Source: an uncultured Verrucomicrobiota bacterium
Lineage (GTDB): Bacteria > Verrucomicrobiota > Kiritimatiellia > RFP12 > UBA1067
Direction of reading: 5' to 3'
Length of the DNA stretch: 50,594 nt
NCBI GenBank assembly: GCA_945834475.1
Contig: CAMAHK010000010.1
Coordinates: forward strand, 1-50,594
Shown one piece after another: positions 9,218-17,301 of this stretch. Position 1 is the stretch's first letter. Each line of letters starts with the position of its first letter. Below the pieces are notes generated by a model. The model was not told the DNA's origin. It saw only the letters and a program-made list of their open reading frames with translations, and did no database searches. A program made the position numbers and the translations under genes.

Positions 9218-9799
9218 ATGAGTCAGGAATGGAATATCAAAAGTCGCGGACACGTGTGTTCGATCTGCGAGAAGCCGCTGGTGGACAAGACGCCGATGGT
9301 GAGTGCGCTCAAGGAAGTACCCAACGGCTATGAGCGACTGGACTGCCATCCCGAATGCTGGAAGGCCCAGGAACGGGACTGGACGCCGTTTTCGCAGTGG
9401 GATGGCGTGTATCTCGCGCCGCAGAAGGAAACGAAGCAGGAGCCGCTGAAGAAAGAGGACGCGGGCGAGCTTCTCCGTCAGCTCATCACGATGGACGATC
9501 CGGCGATGAAGAACGTCATCTACGTTCTCGCGGTGATGCTCGAGCGTTCGAAAATCCTGGTCGAGCGCGACCAGAAGGAACTTGAGGACGGTTCGATCCG
9601 CCGCGTCTACGAAGACCGCAAGCAGGGCGACACGTTCGTCATTCTCGATCCGCGCCTGCGTCTCGAAAATCTTGCCGAGGTTCAGGGCCAGGTCGTGGCG
9701 CTTCTCTCGGGTACGAAGACGCTCGGCGAAGTCGCTGAGGAAGGTGAAGGCCAAGGTGAAGGGGTGAGTGCTGGTGAAGCTGACACCCAAACAGCTTGA
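9218..9799 (+). CDS. small zinc-binding protein of unknown function
   Basis: 193 residues. The N-terminal 40 residues hold CSIC (positions 14-17) and CHPEC (about 48-52), a likely zinc-binding knuckle. The middle is charged and helical, and the C-terminus is low complexity, rich in Glu and Gly. Small proteins of this kind (a ribbon with CxxC and a C-terminal acidic tail) occur in PVC genomes without a known role. It overlaps the SNF2 gene by 32 bases in another frame, so the two are probably translated together. Zinc binding plus the SNF2/SWIM neighbours suggests a nucleic-acid role, which is inference. Confidence 0.75.
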   Translation: MSQEWNIKSRGHVCSICEKPLVDKTPMVSALKEVPNGYERLDCHPECWKAQERDWTPFSQWDGVYLAPQKETKQEPLKKEDAGELLRQLITMDDPAMKNVIYVLAVMLERSKILVERDQKELEDGSIRRVYEDRKQGDTFVILDPRLRLENLAEVQGQVVALLSGTKTLGEVAEEGEGQGEGVSAGEADTQTA

Positions 9800-12305
9800 G
9801 GCCTTGAAAATCGTTGCGGACGGGTGCTTTTATCCCGTTCTCGCAAAAGAAGAAGACGGCTGGTACGCCCGCTGGCGGGCGGTCGGTGCGCCGGATGGCG
9901 AGAGCGTGGACGGTTGGGTCGACGCCTATGTGCGCGAAGCCGCGATGACGCGGCTCACGGAAGATGCCGAAGAGCAGAAGCACGAGACGCTGCACGACGC
10001 CTGGATGATGGCGCTTAAGTCCCGTACGGGCCGCGTCGTCTGGAACGAAGCCGATTGCGTCGCGTTCGCGGCCGAGCTCGCGGAGTGGAGCGGTTCAGCG
10101 GAGAGCGACGTGAGCGCCCGCAAGGGCTTGGTGTTTCGTTTTTGTGCTGCGGGGAATAAGGAGGAAGATTCTGAACGACGCGACAAGAGTGTCGCGTCCC
10201 CGCATTCGGTGCCGAGCGAGGCGCAACGGGGGCGCGACACTCTTGTCGCGCCGGAGCAAAAACCTTTTCTTCTTCGCTGTGCCGCGCCGCGGGGACGTCG
10301 GGCGTTGCGGGCGCTCGGACAGGCGGCGTATGTCTGGGGCGTCTTGCGGGGACTTCGGGCCGATGCCGCGGGCGAGACGCACCGCGGTACGAGGGAGTTG
10401 AGTGTCTCGCTGACGCTGGCCGAGGCCGAGGACTTCCTGCGCATGGGCGCGGCGGCGCTCCTTGATGCTGGCTATTCGGTCGAAGGCCTGCCCGAACGCG
10501 CCCGTGTCACCGCCAGCGCGGAATTGCTGGGGGAGGCTGTTGCCGCGCCTCTCCGCGAGAAAGCGCAAGGTACGGTGAAATTGACCGTGCGGGTCGCGGG
10601 CGAAGTCGTCTCGGCGGAGGAAATTCGCTTTCTGCTCGATCAGGGCTCGACGCTCGTCTATTTCCGTGATCATTGGATCGAAGTTGACCGCGGCATTCTG
10701 AAAGAGGCGTTGCGGGCGTTGGAGAAGGGTGTCGGGAAGAGCGCGAACCTGATGTCGTTCGCCATGGGCATCGGCCACGTCGGGAACCTGGAGATCGAGG
10801 AACTCAAGGCGCACGGCTGGCTCCGAGGGCTGGTAAATCAGCTGAGGTCCGTACCGCGGTGCGTCTCGCCCGCGGCGGGTAAAGGCGGCTTGGAGACGCC
10901 GCAGGCGGGGACGCACTGCGGTACGGTGCTTCGTCCCTACCAGCGGCAGGGGGTTGCGTGGATCCGCTTCCTGACCGATCATGGCTTCGGTGCGCTCCTC
11001 GCCGATGACATGGGACTCGGCAAGACGGTTCAGGCGATCGCGTGGATTTTGGAGGAGTGGGATAAGGTAGGAGATCCTGAACGACGCGACAGGAGTGTCG
11101 CGTCCCCGGTGCTGATCGTCGCGCCGCTGACGCTGCTCGCGAACTGGCGGCGCGAGTTCGCGACGTTCGCGCCGTCGCTGTCGGTTTACGTGCATCAGGG
11201 CGGCCAGCGCCATCTCGAGAGCGGGTTTCGCCGGATGGCGGCGGAGACGGATGTCGTGCTTACGAGCTACAACCTGTTGGTGAAGGACTATTCGATCATC
11301 TCGAAGGTCGCGTGGTCGGCGCTGGTTCTCGACGAGGCGCAGGCGATTAAGAATCCCGACACGCAGGTGGCGCGGGCCGTCAAGGCCCTGTTGCCGCCGA
11401 AACGGCTGGCGCTGACGGGTACGCCGATCGAGAACACGGTGCGTGACGTGTGGTCTCTTGAGGACTTTCTTAATCCGGGTTTCCTTGGTGACCGCAAGTC
11501 GTTCCACGAGCGCTTCGTCAAGCCGCTCGCCTACGATGTCCACGCCGCTGCGGCGAAGCGCCTTTCCTACGCGATGGAACCGTTCATGCTGCGCCGGCTC
11601 AAGACCGATCCCGGCATTGCCGCGGAGATCGGCGAGAAGCGCGAGGTTCGCGAATACTGTCAGCTCGGACCCGACGAGCGCCGCGCGTACGAGGCGGCGC
11701 TGGCGGCGTTTCGCGCGACGGAGCACACGCCGGGCGATGCGTTCGCACTTCTGACGGAACTCAAGCAGATCTGTGACGGACGCCTGGAGGAAGGATGCGC
11801 GCTCGTCGAGTCGGAGTGCGGCAAACTCCGTCATCTCTTTGACCTCTTGGCGTCGATTTTCGAAAGTGGTGAGTCGGCTCTGATTTTCACGCAATACGCA
11901 AAAGTCGGCATCCATCTGCAGAGTGCGCTTCACGCGCGTTTCGGCAAGCGGTATCCGTTCCTTCATGGCGCGCTGACGGCGGCGCAGCGCGAGCAGGAGA
12001 TCCGCCGGTTCAACAGGCTGGGGCCGATGGCGTTCATCCTTTCGCTCAAGGCCGGTGGATTCGGACTCAACCTTACGAAGGCGACGCACGTCATCCATTT
12101 CGACCGCTGGTGGAATCCGGCCGTGGAAAACCAGGCGACGGATCGCGTACACCGTATCGGACAGACGAAGGACGTCTTCGTCCATCTCATGATCACGGAG
12201 GGGACGGTCGAGGAGCGCGTCGACGAGCTTTTGCTGAAGAAGTCCTCGCTCAAGGACCTGCTGGCCGACGGCTCGGCTTTCTGGGAGGCGGTGAAGCTGA
12301 CATGA
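9768..12305 (+). CDS. SNF2-family DNA translocase/helicase
   Basis: 845 residues from a GTG start. The SNF2 ATPase core fills the C-terminal half: DMGLGKT at 414-420 (motif I), DEAQ at 522-525 (motif II), and QATDRVHRIGQ at 789-799 (motif VI). The N-terminal 330 residues resemble the accessory region of bacterial HepA-like SNF2 proteins. Bacterial SNF2 proteins pump along duplex DNA and often pair with SWIM proteins, as here. Four palindromic elements are inserted in frame: residues about 134-162 (encoding RRDKSVASP), 200-208 (AGETHRGT), 361-386 (VPRCVSPAAG) and 436-447 (RRDRSVASP). None breaks a helicase motif. The gene ends in an ATGA overlap with the SWIM gene. Confidence 0.92.
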   Translation: MLVKLTPKQLEALKIVADGCFYPVLAKEEDGWYARWRAVGAPDGESVDGWVDAYVREAAMTRLTEDAEEQKHETLHDAWMMALKSRTGRVVWNEADCVAFAAELAEWSGSAESDVSARKGLVFRFCAAGNKEEDSERRDKSVASPHSVPSEAQRGRDTLVAPEQKPFLLRCAAPRGRRALRALGQAAYVWGVLRGLRADAAGETHRGTRELSVSLTLAEAEDFLRMGAAALLDAGYSVEGLPERARVTASAELLGEAVAAPLREKAQGTVKLTVRVAGEVVSAEEIRFLLDQGSTLVYFRDHWIEVDRGILKEALRALEKGVGKSANLMSFAMGIGHVGNLEIEELKAHGWLRGLVNQLRSVPRCVSPAAGKGGLETPQAGTHCGTVLRPYQRQGVAWIRFLTDHGFGALLADDMGLGKTVQAIAWILEEWDKVGDPERRDRSVASPVLIVAPLTLLANWRREFATFAPSLSVYVHQGGQRHLESGFRRMAAETDVVLTSYNLLVKDYSIISKVAWSALVLDEAQAIKNPDTQVARAVKALLPPKRLALTGTPIENTVRDVWSLEDFLNPGFLGDRKSFHERFVKPLAYDVHAAAAKRLSYAMEPFMLRRLKTDPGIAAEIGEKREVREYCQLGPDERRAYEAALAAFRATEHTPGDAFALLTELKQICDGRLEEGCALVESECGKLRHLFDLLASIFESGESALIFTQYAKVGIHLQSALHARFGKRYPFLHGALTAAQREQEIRRFNRLGPMAFILSLKAGGFGLNLTKATHVIHFDRWWNPAVENQATDRVHRIGQTKDVFVHLMITEGTVEERVDELLLKKSSLKDLLADGSAFWEAVKLT
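10167..10254. repeat. family B palindromic element, two opposed copies
   Basis: Core GCGACAAGAGTGTCGC, followed by GTCCCCG; the second copy runs in reverse (GGCGCGACACTCTTGTCGCGCC). Inside the SNF2 gene in frame. Confidence 0.85.
10366..10391. repeat. family A palindromic element, half copy
   Basis: CCGCGGGCGAGACGCACCGC then GGTACG. Inside the SNF2 gene in frame; encodes AGETHRGT. Confidence 0.8.
10849..10926. repeat. family A palindromic element, full inverted pair
   Basis: Starts CCGTACCGCGGTGCGTC, ends with the near reverse complement GACGCACTGCGGTACGG. 78 bases, so 26 codons exactly, inside the SNF2 gene. Confidence 0.9.
11073..11109. repeat. family B palindromic element, single copy
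   Basis: GATCCTGAACGACGCGACA, then GGAGTGTCGCGTCCCCGG. Its left flank matches that of the copy at 10167. Inside the SNF2 gene. Confidence 0.85.
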
Positions 12306-12889
12306 GCAAGAAGCGCTACCCGATTCGTGTGCCACGCTATGCGGCGGGCATCCGCGCCCAGGAGTCCCGCTCCGGGGCGGATCGCTGCTGGTGGGCGAAG
12401 CGCTGGCGGTCCGTTCTGGAGGGCATGGGACTCAAGGGACGTCTTGGACGCGGACGAAACTATGCGATGAGCGGACAGGTCGTGCGGATGGAATTCGAGG
12501 GGAATGAAATTCGTGCGGCCGTGCAGGGAACGCGCGAAGAGCCGTATGAAATCGGCATCGTCTTCCGCAAGCCCGACGATGCGGCGCATGATCGTATCGT
12601 CGCCGCGCTCAGGGCCGAGCCGATGCTGGTGGCGCGACTGTTGGCGGACGACCTACCGCTCGAGGTCGAGGCGCTTTTCAAGGCGGAGGGGTACGACTTT
12701 TTCCCGGGTGGCAAGCTCGGGCCGGGGAAGTACGACATGACGACGCGCTGCAGCTGTCCCGACTACGCGAACCCCTGCAAGCATTCGTGCGCGGTCTTGT
12801 ACGTGCTCGGGGAAGAAATCGCGCGGCGTCCCGCGACGCTCCTGGAACTGCGCGGCCTGCAATTGGAGGAACTGTACGATGAAGATTGA
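12302..12889 (+). CDS. SWIM zinc-finger protein
   Basis: 195 residues. The SWIM motif CxC...CxH is visible near residues 151-163 (CSCPDYANPCKH). SWIM domains bind zinc and usually DNA, and bacterial SWIM proteins are commonly encoded next to a SNF2 helicase. The ATG at 12302 overlaps the SNF2 stop (ATGA), which fixes the start; the longer open frame upstream runs inside the SNF2 gene. The protein stops where many relatives continue, and the next small gene in another frame seems to encode the missing tail. Confidence 0.88.
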   Translation: MSKKRYPIRVPRYAAGIRAQESRSGADRCWWAKRWRSVLEGMGLKGRLGRGRNYAMSGQVVRMEFEGNEIRAAVQGTREEPYEIGIVFRKPDDAAHDRIVAALRAEPMLVARLLADDLPLEVEALFKAEGYDFFPGGKLGPGKYDMTTRCSCPDYANPCKHSCAVLYVLGEEIARRPATLLELRGLQLEELYDED

Positions 12890-13019
12890 GTCCCCCGTAT
12901 TGAAGCGTCTCGGTCCCGTGCCATTCTGGCGCGGCGAGAAGAAGTGCCTTGCCGAGCTGAACCGCATCTACAAGAAGGCGCGGGAGGCGGCCGAGGCGCG
13001 CCTGACGCGGGTTCCGTAA
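12879..13019 (+). CDS. 46-residue protein, probable detached tail of the SWIM protein
   Basis: Begins MKIESPVLKRLGPVPFW and ends EARLTRVP, rich in Lys and Arg. It overlaps the SWIM gene by 11 bases in a different frame. The LGPVPFWRGE segment recalls the C-terminal section of longer SWIM proteins from memory, so this may be a split product, a ribosomal-frameshift extension, or a true small gene. Codon usage matches its neighbours and translation coupling is plausible. Confidence 0.55.
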   Translation: MKIESPVLKRLGPVPFWRGEKKCLAELNRIYKKAREAAEARLTRVP

Positions 13020-13051
13020 TCTCTTCTTTCCGCCAAGGGCCGCCGAGGATT

Positions 13052-13060
13052 TGCTATAAT
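13052..13060 (+). promoter_or_regulatory. extended -10 promoter of dapB, leaderless type
   Basis: TGCTATAAT, with TATAAT at 13055-13060 and only 6 bases before the dapB ATG at 13067. This placement supports the short dapB start over the longer upstream open frame. Confidence 0.75.
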
Positions 13061-13066
13061 ATAGGC

Positions 13067-13819
13067 ATGAAAATTGCAATCGTTGGCGCCGCGGGGCGCA
13101 TGGGGCAGAAGCTGATCGAGCTCGCCAAGGGAACGGATCTTGAAGTCGTCTCGAAAGTCGACGTGGCGGAGGGTTTTGACCGGACATGGTCGGATGACGT
13201 CGAAGGTGTCATCGACTTTTCGTATCACGCGGGTGTGCCGGCCGCGATCACGAAGGCCGCCGAGCAGGGGATCGCCTACGTGATCGGCACGACGGGTCTC
13301 ACGGACGAGGAACAGAAGGCCGTCGACGCGGCTGCGACGAAGATACCGGTCGTCCAGTCAGGGAACTATTCGCTGGGAGTCAACCTGTTGCTGGAGCTGG
13401 TGCAGAAGGCGGCGACGGTGCTGGGGCCCGAGTATGACATCGAAGTCACCGAGATGCACCACCGTCACAAGAAGGACGCGCCGTCGGGCACCGCGCTCAT
13501 GCTGGCCCGCGCGGCACATGCGGGACGAAAGTTCTCCTGCGCGGCTACGCCGGCTACGGAGGCCGAATGCTTTGTATTCGGCCGTCAGGGCGACATCGGG
13601 GAGCGTCCGCAGGGCGAGATCGCCATCCACGCGTTGCGCGGTGGCTCGGTTGTCGGCGACCACACGGTGATGTTCGCGGGAGATCTTGAGCGTGTCGAGA
13701 TCACGCACAAGGCGCAGGACCGCGCGGCGTTCGCGGCGGGGGCTCTCAAGGCTCTCTCTTGGGCGAAGGGCCGGCCGTCGGGCATCTACACGATGCGCCA
13801 CGTTCTGGGCTTCGTCTGA
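13067..13819 (+). CDS. dapB: 4-hydroxy-tetrahydrodipicolinate reductase
   Basis: 250 residues; reduces hydroxy-tetrahydrodipicolinate with NAD(P)H in the diaminopimelate/lysine pathway, in the cytoplasm. The Rossmann motif GAAGRMG lies at residues 7-13. The conserved active-site stretch is present around residues 132-146 (MHHRHKKDAPSGTA), including the His pair and the Lys of KDAPSGT. The C-terminal substrate-binding region ends in GIYTMRHVLGF, the usual DapB ending. Start chosen from the promoter just upstream. It stands alone between two promoters. Confidence 0.95.
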   Translation: MKIAIVGAAGRMGQKLIELAKGTDLEVVSKVDVAEGFDRTWSDDVEGVIDFSYHAGVPAAITKAAEQGIAYVIGTTGLTDEEQKAVDAAATKIPVVQSGNYSLGVNLLLELVQKAATVLGPEYDIEVTEMHHRHKKDAPSGTALMLARAAHAGRKFSCAATPATEAECFVFGRQGDIGERPQGEIAIHALRGGSVVGDHTVMFAGDLERVEITHKAQDRAAFAAGALKALSWAKGRPSGIYTMRHVLGFV

Positions 13820-13832
13820 CCGAGCGTATTTT

Positions 13833-13841
13833 TGATATAAT
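13833..13841 (+). promoter_or_regulatory. extended -10 promoter of the redox/ExbB-ExbD operon
   Basis: TGATATAAT, with TATAAT at 13836-13841, 9 bases before ATG 13851. It likely drives the whole overlapping gene series to at least 21237. Confidence 0.7.
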
Positions 13842-13850
13842 GTTGCTCCT

Positions 13851-15104
13851 ATGTCCATGACCTACAGAACAACCACAGACGGCAAGAAGATCTCGCTCCT
13901 CGGGTACGGGGCGATGCGTCTTCCGACTGTCGACGGTGGCCATGCGAACGGCTGGGTGGCGGATGCCTCCAAGGCCAACATCGACCAGGCGATGCTGAAC
14001 GCGCAGGTCAGGTACATGCTCGAGCATGGCGTCAACTATTTCGACACCTCGCCGGCCTACTGCCGCGGCGAGTCCGAGAAGCGCCTCGGCGACGCGCTCA
14101 AGGCGAGCGGTTCTTCGCGCGAAGACTACGTGATCGCGACGAAGCTTTCCAATTTCGCGCCGCAGCAGTATCCGCTTGCGGAATGCCAGAAGATGTTCGA
14201 GGCCTCGCTCAAGTACCTACAGACCGACTACATCGATAACTATCTCCTGCATGCGATCGGCAACGGCGGGTTCAAGACTTTTTCGCAGCGCTACCTCGAG
14301 AACGGGGCGCTTGACTGGTGCGTGAAGCTCCGCGAGGAGAAGCGCATCCGCAATCTCGGCTTTTCCTATCACGGCGACCCGAAGGCGTTCGAGTGGTGTA
14401 TGGAGCATCACGACAAGTACCATTGGGACTTCTGCCAGATCCAGATGAACTATGTGGACTGGCGTCACGCGAAGGAAATGAATGCGCGCAACCTCGACGC
14501 GAAGTACCTCTACGAGACGCTGACGGCAAAGGGGATTCCCGTCGTGATTATGGAGCCGCTTCTCGGCGGACGCCTCGCGCGCTACAACTGGGCGCTCGCC
14601 CACGAGCTCACTCCGCTCGATCCCGAGGCCTCGCTCGCGAAGTGGGCGATCCGCTTCAACGGCACGTTCCCGAACGTGATGACGATTCTCTCGGGTATGA
14701 CGCGGATGGAGCACATCGAGGAGAACGTCGCGACGTGTTCGCCGCTGAAGCCGTGCGACGAGAAGGAGCTCGCTGCGCTTGAGCGGGCGGCTCAGGCCCT
14801 GTTGGCGCTCAACACGATTCCGTGCAACCAGTGCCAGTACTGCATGCCGTGTCCCTACGGGCTCGACATCCCGGCGATCCTCACCTTCAAGAACGAGGTC
14901 CTCTCGGCGAAGACGCCGATGTCCGCGAAGGAGATTCTGAAGCTCTACGCGCAGCGCGTCCCCGAGGAGCTGCGCCGCGCCGACCACTGCACGGGCTGCG
15001 GCCGGTGCGCGCCGCACTGTCCGCAGTCCATCGACATTCCGAAGGAAATCGCGGCGATTGACGCGTGGATTGACGGTCTCAAGAACGAGGAGGCCGCGCG
15101 ATGA
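13851..15104 (+). CDS. aldo/keto reductase with C-terminal 4Fe-4S domain
   Basis: 417 residues. The N-terminal 300 residues form an aldo/keto reductase barrel: GYGAMRLP near the start, DTSPAY, an ATK motif and LLH are the usual catalytic neighbourhood. Two iron-sulphur motifs follow: CNQCQYCMPC from residue 325 and CTGCGRCAPHC from residue 380, resembling a bacterial-type ferredoxin. Enzymes of this type probably pass electrons between NAD(P)H or carbonyl substrates and an iron-sulphur partner; the membrane polyferredoxin encoded next, overlapping by 4 bases, is the obvious partner. Substrate unknown. ATG 13857 is an alternative start. Confidence 0.9.
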   Translation: MSMTYRTTTDGKKISLLGYGAMRLPTVDGGHANGWVADASKANIDQAMLNAQVRYMLEHGVNYFDTSPAYCRGESEKRLGDALKASGSSREDYVIATKLSNFAPQQYPLAECQKMFEASLKYLQTDYIDNYLLHAIGNGGFKTFSQRYLENGALDWCVKLREEKRIRNLGFSYHGDPKAFEWCMEHHDKYHWDFCQIQMNYVDWRHAKEMNARNLDAKYLYETLTAKGIPVVIMEPLLGGRLARYNWALAHELTPLDPEASLAKWAIRFNGTFPNVMTILSGMTRMEHIEENVATCSPLKPCDEKELAALERAAQALLALNTIPCNQCQYCMPCPYGLDIPAILTFKNEVLSAKTPMSAKEILKLYAQRVPEELRRADHCTGCGRCAPHCPQSIDIPKEIAAIDAWIDGLKNEEAAR

Positions 15105-16792
15105 AGATGGTTTTGAAAATCGCCCTGGCGCTGGTGATGCTCGCGGCCGTGGTCGCGGCGTTCTTCGGCGTGCCGTACTGTGCCGTCGCGTGCAAGGTGC
15201 AGCCGGCCGCGTCATTCGCGTTTCTCGTCGTCTTGCTGCTGACGCCGGTTGTTGGACGCTTCTTCTGCGAGACGATGTGTCCGCTGGGGATCCTCCAGAC
15301 GGCGGTCAACTGGCTCTTCCATCCGAAGACGCACGTTCGCCGCGTCTGCACGCGACTTCCGGTCGGGCGTGGGCAGGTGCTGGTCCGGCTCGGCGTTCTG
15401 GCGATTCTCGTTGTTTTCGCGGTTCTCGGTCTCGGAGGGCTCGCCTGGTCGCTGACGCCGTATTCGATTCTCGGCAAGGCACTTGCTGGATTTGTGCCGG
15501 GGCTCATCCTGGCGGGGCTCGTCCTCGTGCTGGCGATGATCGGCAAGGGCCGCGTCTGGTGCAACTGGGTGTGTCCCGTGGGCACGGTGTTTACGATTCT
15601 GGCGAAGAAGTCGGTGTGCAAGCATCAGGTCGGCAAGGGGTGCGGAAATTGCAAGGCGTGCTTTGACGTACCGCGTGGAGACGCCGCGCCCGAGGCGGGC
15701 GGCGGTACGGGGGCGGATACCGTACCGCGAGCCGCCCTCGGCCGCGGCGTTGACCAGCCTCCGACCCTCACCCGTCGCGAGACACTTCAGGGCGTGGCCT
15801 TGCTGGCGGCGGCGGAGGCGGTCGAGAAGACGACGGATGGCGGGTTTGCCGTCGTGTCGTTGCCCGGCGTTCCCGAGCGTCCGCAGCGCGTGCTCCCGCC
15901 CGGTGCGGTCGAGGCGAATCTTTTCACGGCGACGTGCGTCGGGTGTCAGCTTTGCGTTCAGGCGTGTCCGGGCGACTGTCTCAAGCCGTCGCTGAAGCTC
16001 AAGGCCTTCGGACAGGTCGAGCTCGATTTCCAGAAGGGCCACTGCCTGACGGGCTGTCCGCAAAAGTGCGCGCAGGTCTGTCCGGCGGGGGCGATTCGTC
16101 GGTTACCGACCGTGCGGCGCGAGGATATCCACATGGGCCACGCGATCTGGCGTAAAGACCTTTGCCTCCGCGTGACGGAAGGCGTCTCCTGTACCGCCTG
16201 CTCACGCAAGTGTCCGGTCCACGCGATTCACATTGTCGAGGGCTTCCCGGTCGTGGACAAGGCGGCTTGCATTGGTTGCGGTGCGTGCGAACACGTCTGT
16301 CCGTCGCGTCCCGAGCCGGCGATCATTGTGAAGGGCTTTGCCCGTCAGCGCGTTGTCGTGCCGATGGGGACGGACGATCTCTACGCCGAGATGGATGCGC
16401 TCGTGAGGGGGGACAAGGCGCTCGTCGTCGCGAAGAACGGCGTGATCGTTTCGCAGAAGGAAGGGCGTGGCATTGCGCCGATCCTGAACGCGGCCGAGGC
16501 GGGCGATTTGAAGGGCGCGATTGTCGCCGACAAGGTGATCGGGTGCGCGGCGGCGGCGATTGCGATTGTGGGCGGTGCGATCGAGGTGCGCACGCCGCTC
16601 GCGGCAGAAGGCGCGAAGGCGCTCCTTGACTCGCGGGGCATTCGTCTGGTCGCCGAGAAGACGGTGCCGACGATCCTCAATCGTGCGGGCACGGGGTCGT
16701 GTCCGATGGAGGCGGCGGTCAAGGGCTGTGACGACCCCGAACAGATGGTTTCAAAAATCAAAGAGACACTTGAAAGGATAAAAGCAAAATGA
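15101..16792 (+). CDS. membrane polyferredoxin (NapH-like) fused to DUF1893
   Basis: 563 residues. Three or four membrane helices in residues 1-160 carry two C-x3-CP motifs (CETMCPLG and CNWVCPVG) as in NapH/CcoG-type quinol-linked proteins. Several [4Fe-4S] motifs follow: CVGCQLCVQAC, CPQKCAQVC, CTACSRKC and CIGCGACEHVC. The last 140 residues match DUF1893, ending in a conserved NRAGTGSCPMEAAV stretch. Palindromic elements at 15668-15755 code the linker between the membrane part and the ferredoxin part. It probably carries electrons at the membrane in partnership with the upstream reductase. The fusion of DUF1893 to a polyferredoxin is noteworthy. Confidence 0.85.
   Translation: MKMVLKIALALVMLAAVVAAFFGVPYCAVACKVQPAASFAFLVVLLLTPVVGRFFCETMCPLGILQTAVNWLFHPKTHVRRVCTRLPVGRGQVLVRLGVLAILVVFAVLGLGGLAWSLTPYSILGKALAGFVPGLILAGLVLVLAMIGKGRVWCNWVCPVGTVFTILAKKSVCKHQVGKGCGNCKACFDVPRGDAAPEAGGGTGADTVPRAALGRGVDQPPTLTRRETLQGVALLAAAEAVEKTTDGGFAVVSLPGVPERPQRVLPPGAVEANLFTATCVGCQLCVQACPGDCLKPSLKLKAFGQVELDFQKGHCLTGCPQKCAQVCPAGAIRRLPTVRREDIHMGHAIWRKDLCLRVTEGVSCTACSRKCPVHAIHIVEGFPVVDKAACIGCGACEHVCPSRPEPAIIVKGFARQRVVVPMGTDDLYAEMDALVRGDKALVVAKNGVIVSQKEGRGIAPILNAAEAGDLKGAIVADKVIGCAAAAIAIVGGAIEVRTPLAAEGAKALLDSRGIRLVAEKTVPTILNRAGTGSCPMEAAVKGCDDPEQMVSKIKETLERIKAK
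15668..15755. repeat. family A palindromic elements, two adjacent copies
   Basis: One copy from GTACCGCG to GCGGTACGG (15668-15710), a second begins ACCGTACCGCGAGCCGCC (15719). They encode a linker of the polyferredoxin. Confidence 0.8.
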
Positions 16793-17301
16793 ACGACATT
16801 ACCTTTGGTCAGGCCTGGAACTATGGTGGACCCTTGATGTGGGTCCTGGCGGGACTTTCCGTCCTCGCGCTCGCGGTGATGCTCTATCTCTGGGTGGCGC
16901 AGGCGGGCTGGGTCTTCCTCCCGGGTGCGCTCAAGAAGTTGGAGAAGGCGAAGGACTACGAGGCCGAGGGACGCCGCATCGCCGGACGCCTGCACGCGGC
17001 CGTCGACTGGCTCGCCGACATCGCGGCGATCGCGCCGCTCGTCGGTCTTCTTGGCACGGTCCTGGGCATGTTCCAAGCGTTCGGTGGCATTGCGGCCGAC
17101 GTTTCGGCGGGTGCGAAGCCGGTCGTCCTCGCGCAGGGCGTCTCGCAGGCGATCGTGACGACGATCTTCGGTCTGGTCGTGGCGATTCCGTGCCTCGCGG
17201 CCTATGCGATCTTCCGCCGTCGCGCCCAGAAGCGCGTCACCGAGCTTGAGGTCGCGGTCGAGGACATCCTCGCGACGGCCAACGCGGGAGCGCAGAAATG
17301 A
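16789..17301 (+). CDS. exbB: MotA/TolQ/ExbB-type proton channel subunit
   Basis: 170 residues, three membrane helices. The signature segments are APLVGLLGTVLGMFQAF (about residues 81-97) and GVSQAIVTTIFGLVVAIP (about 116-133), both typical of ExbB/TolQ proton channels that use the proton-motive force. It overlaps the polyferredoxin gene by 4 bases and the ExbD gene by 4 bases. Function in this genome is inferred from partners: a motor that powers the vWA protein encoded three genes on. Confidence 0.93.
   Translation: MNDITFGQAWNYGGPLMWVLAGLSVLALAVMLYLWVAQAGWVFLPGALKKLEKAKDYEAEGRRIAGRLHAAVDWLADIAAIAPLVGLLGTVLGMFQAFGGIAADVSAGAKPVVLAQGVSQAIVTTIFGLVVAIPCLAAYAIFRRRAQKRVTELEVAVEDILATANAGAQK

Noticed and set aside
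12110-12301. N-terminal extension of the SWIM protein
   Set aside because: The open frame upstream of 12302 runs inside the SNF2 gene; the ATGA overlap gives a natural start.
10095-12335. A 746-codon minus-strand frame opposite the SNF2 gene; similarly 46399-48096 opposite the helicase gene
   Set aside because: Same antisense artefact; the opposite strand has intact helicase motifs.
13545-13590. A possible palindromic insertion in dapB (GGCCGAATGC ... ATTCGGCC)
   Set aside because: It does not match either repeat family and the DapB sequence on both sides aligns with the usual length of the family.
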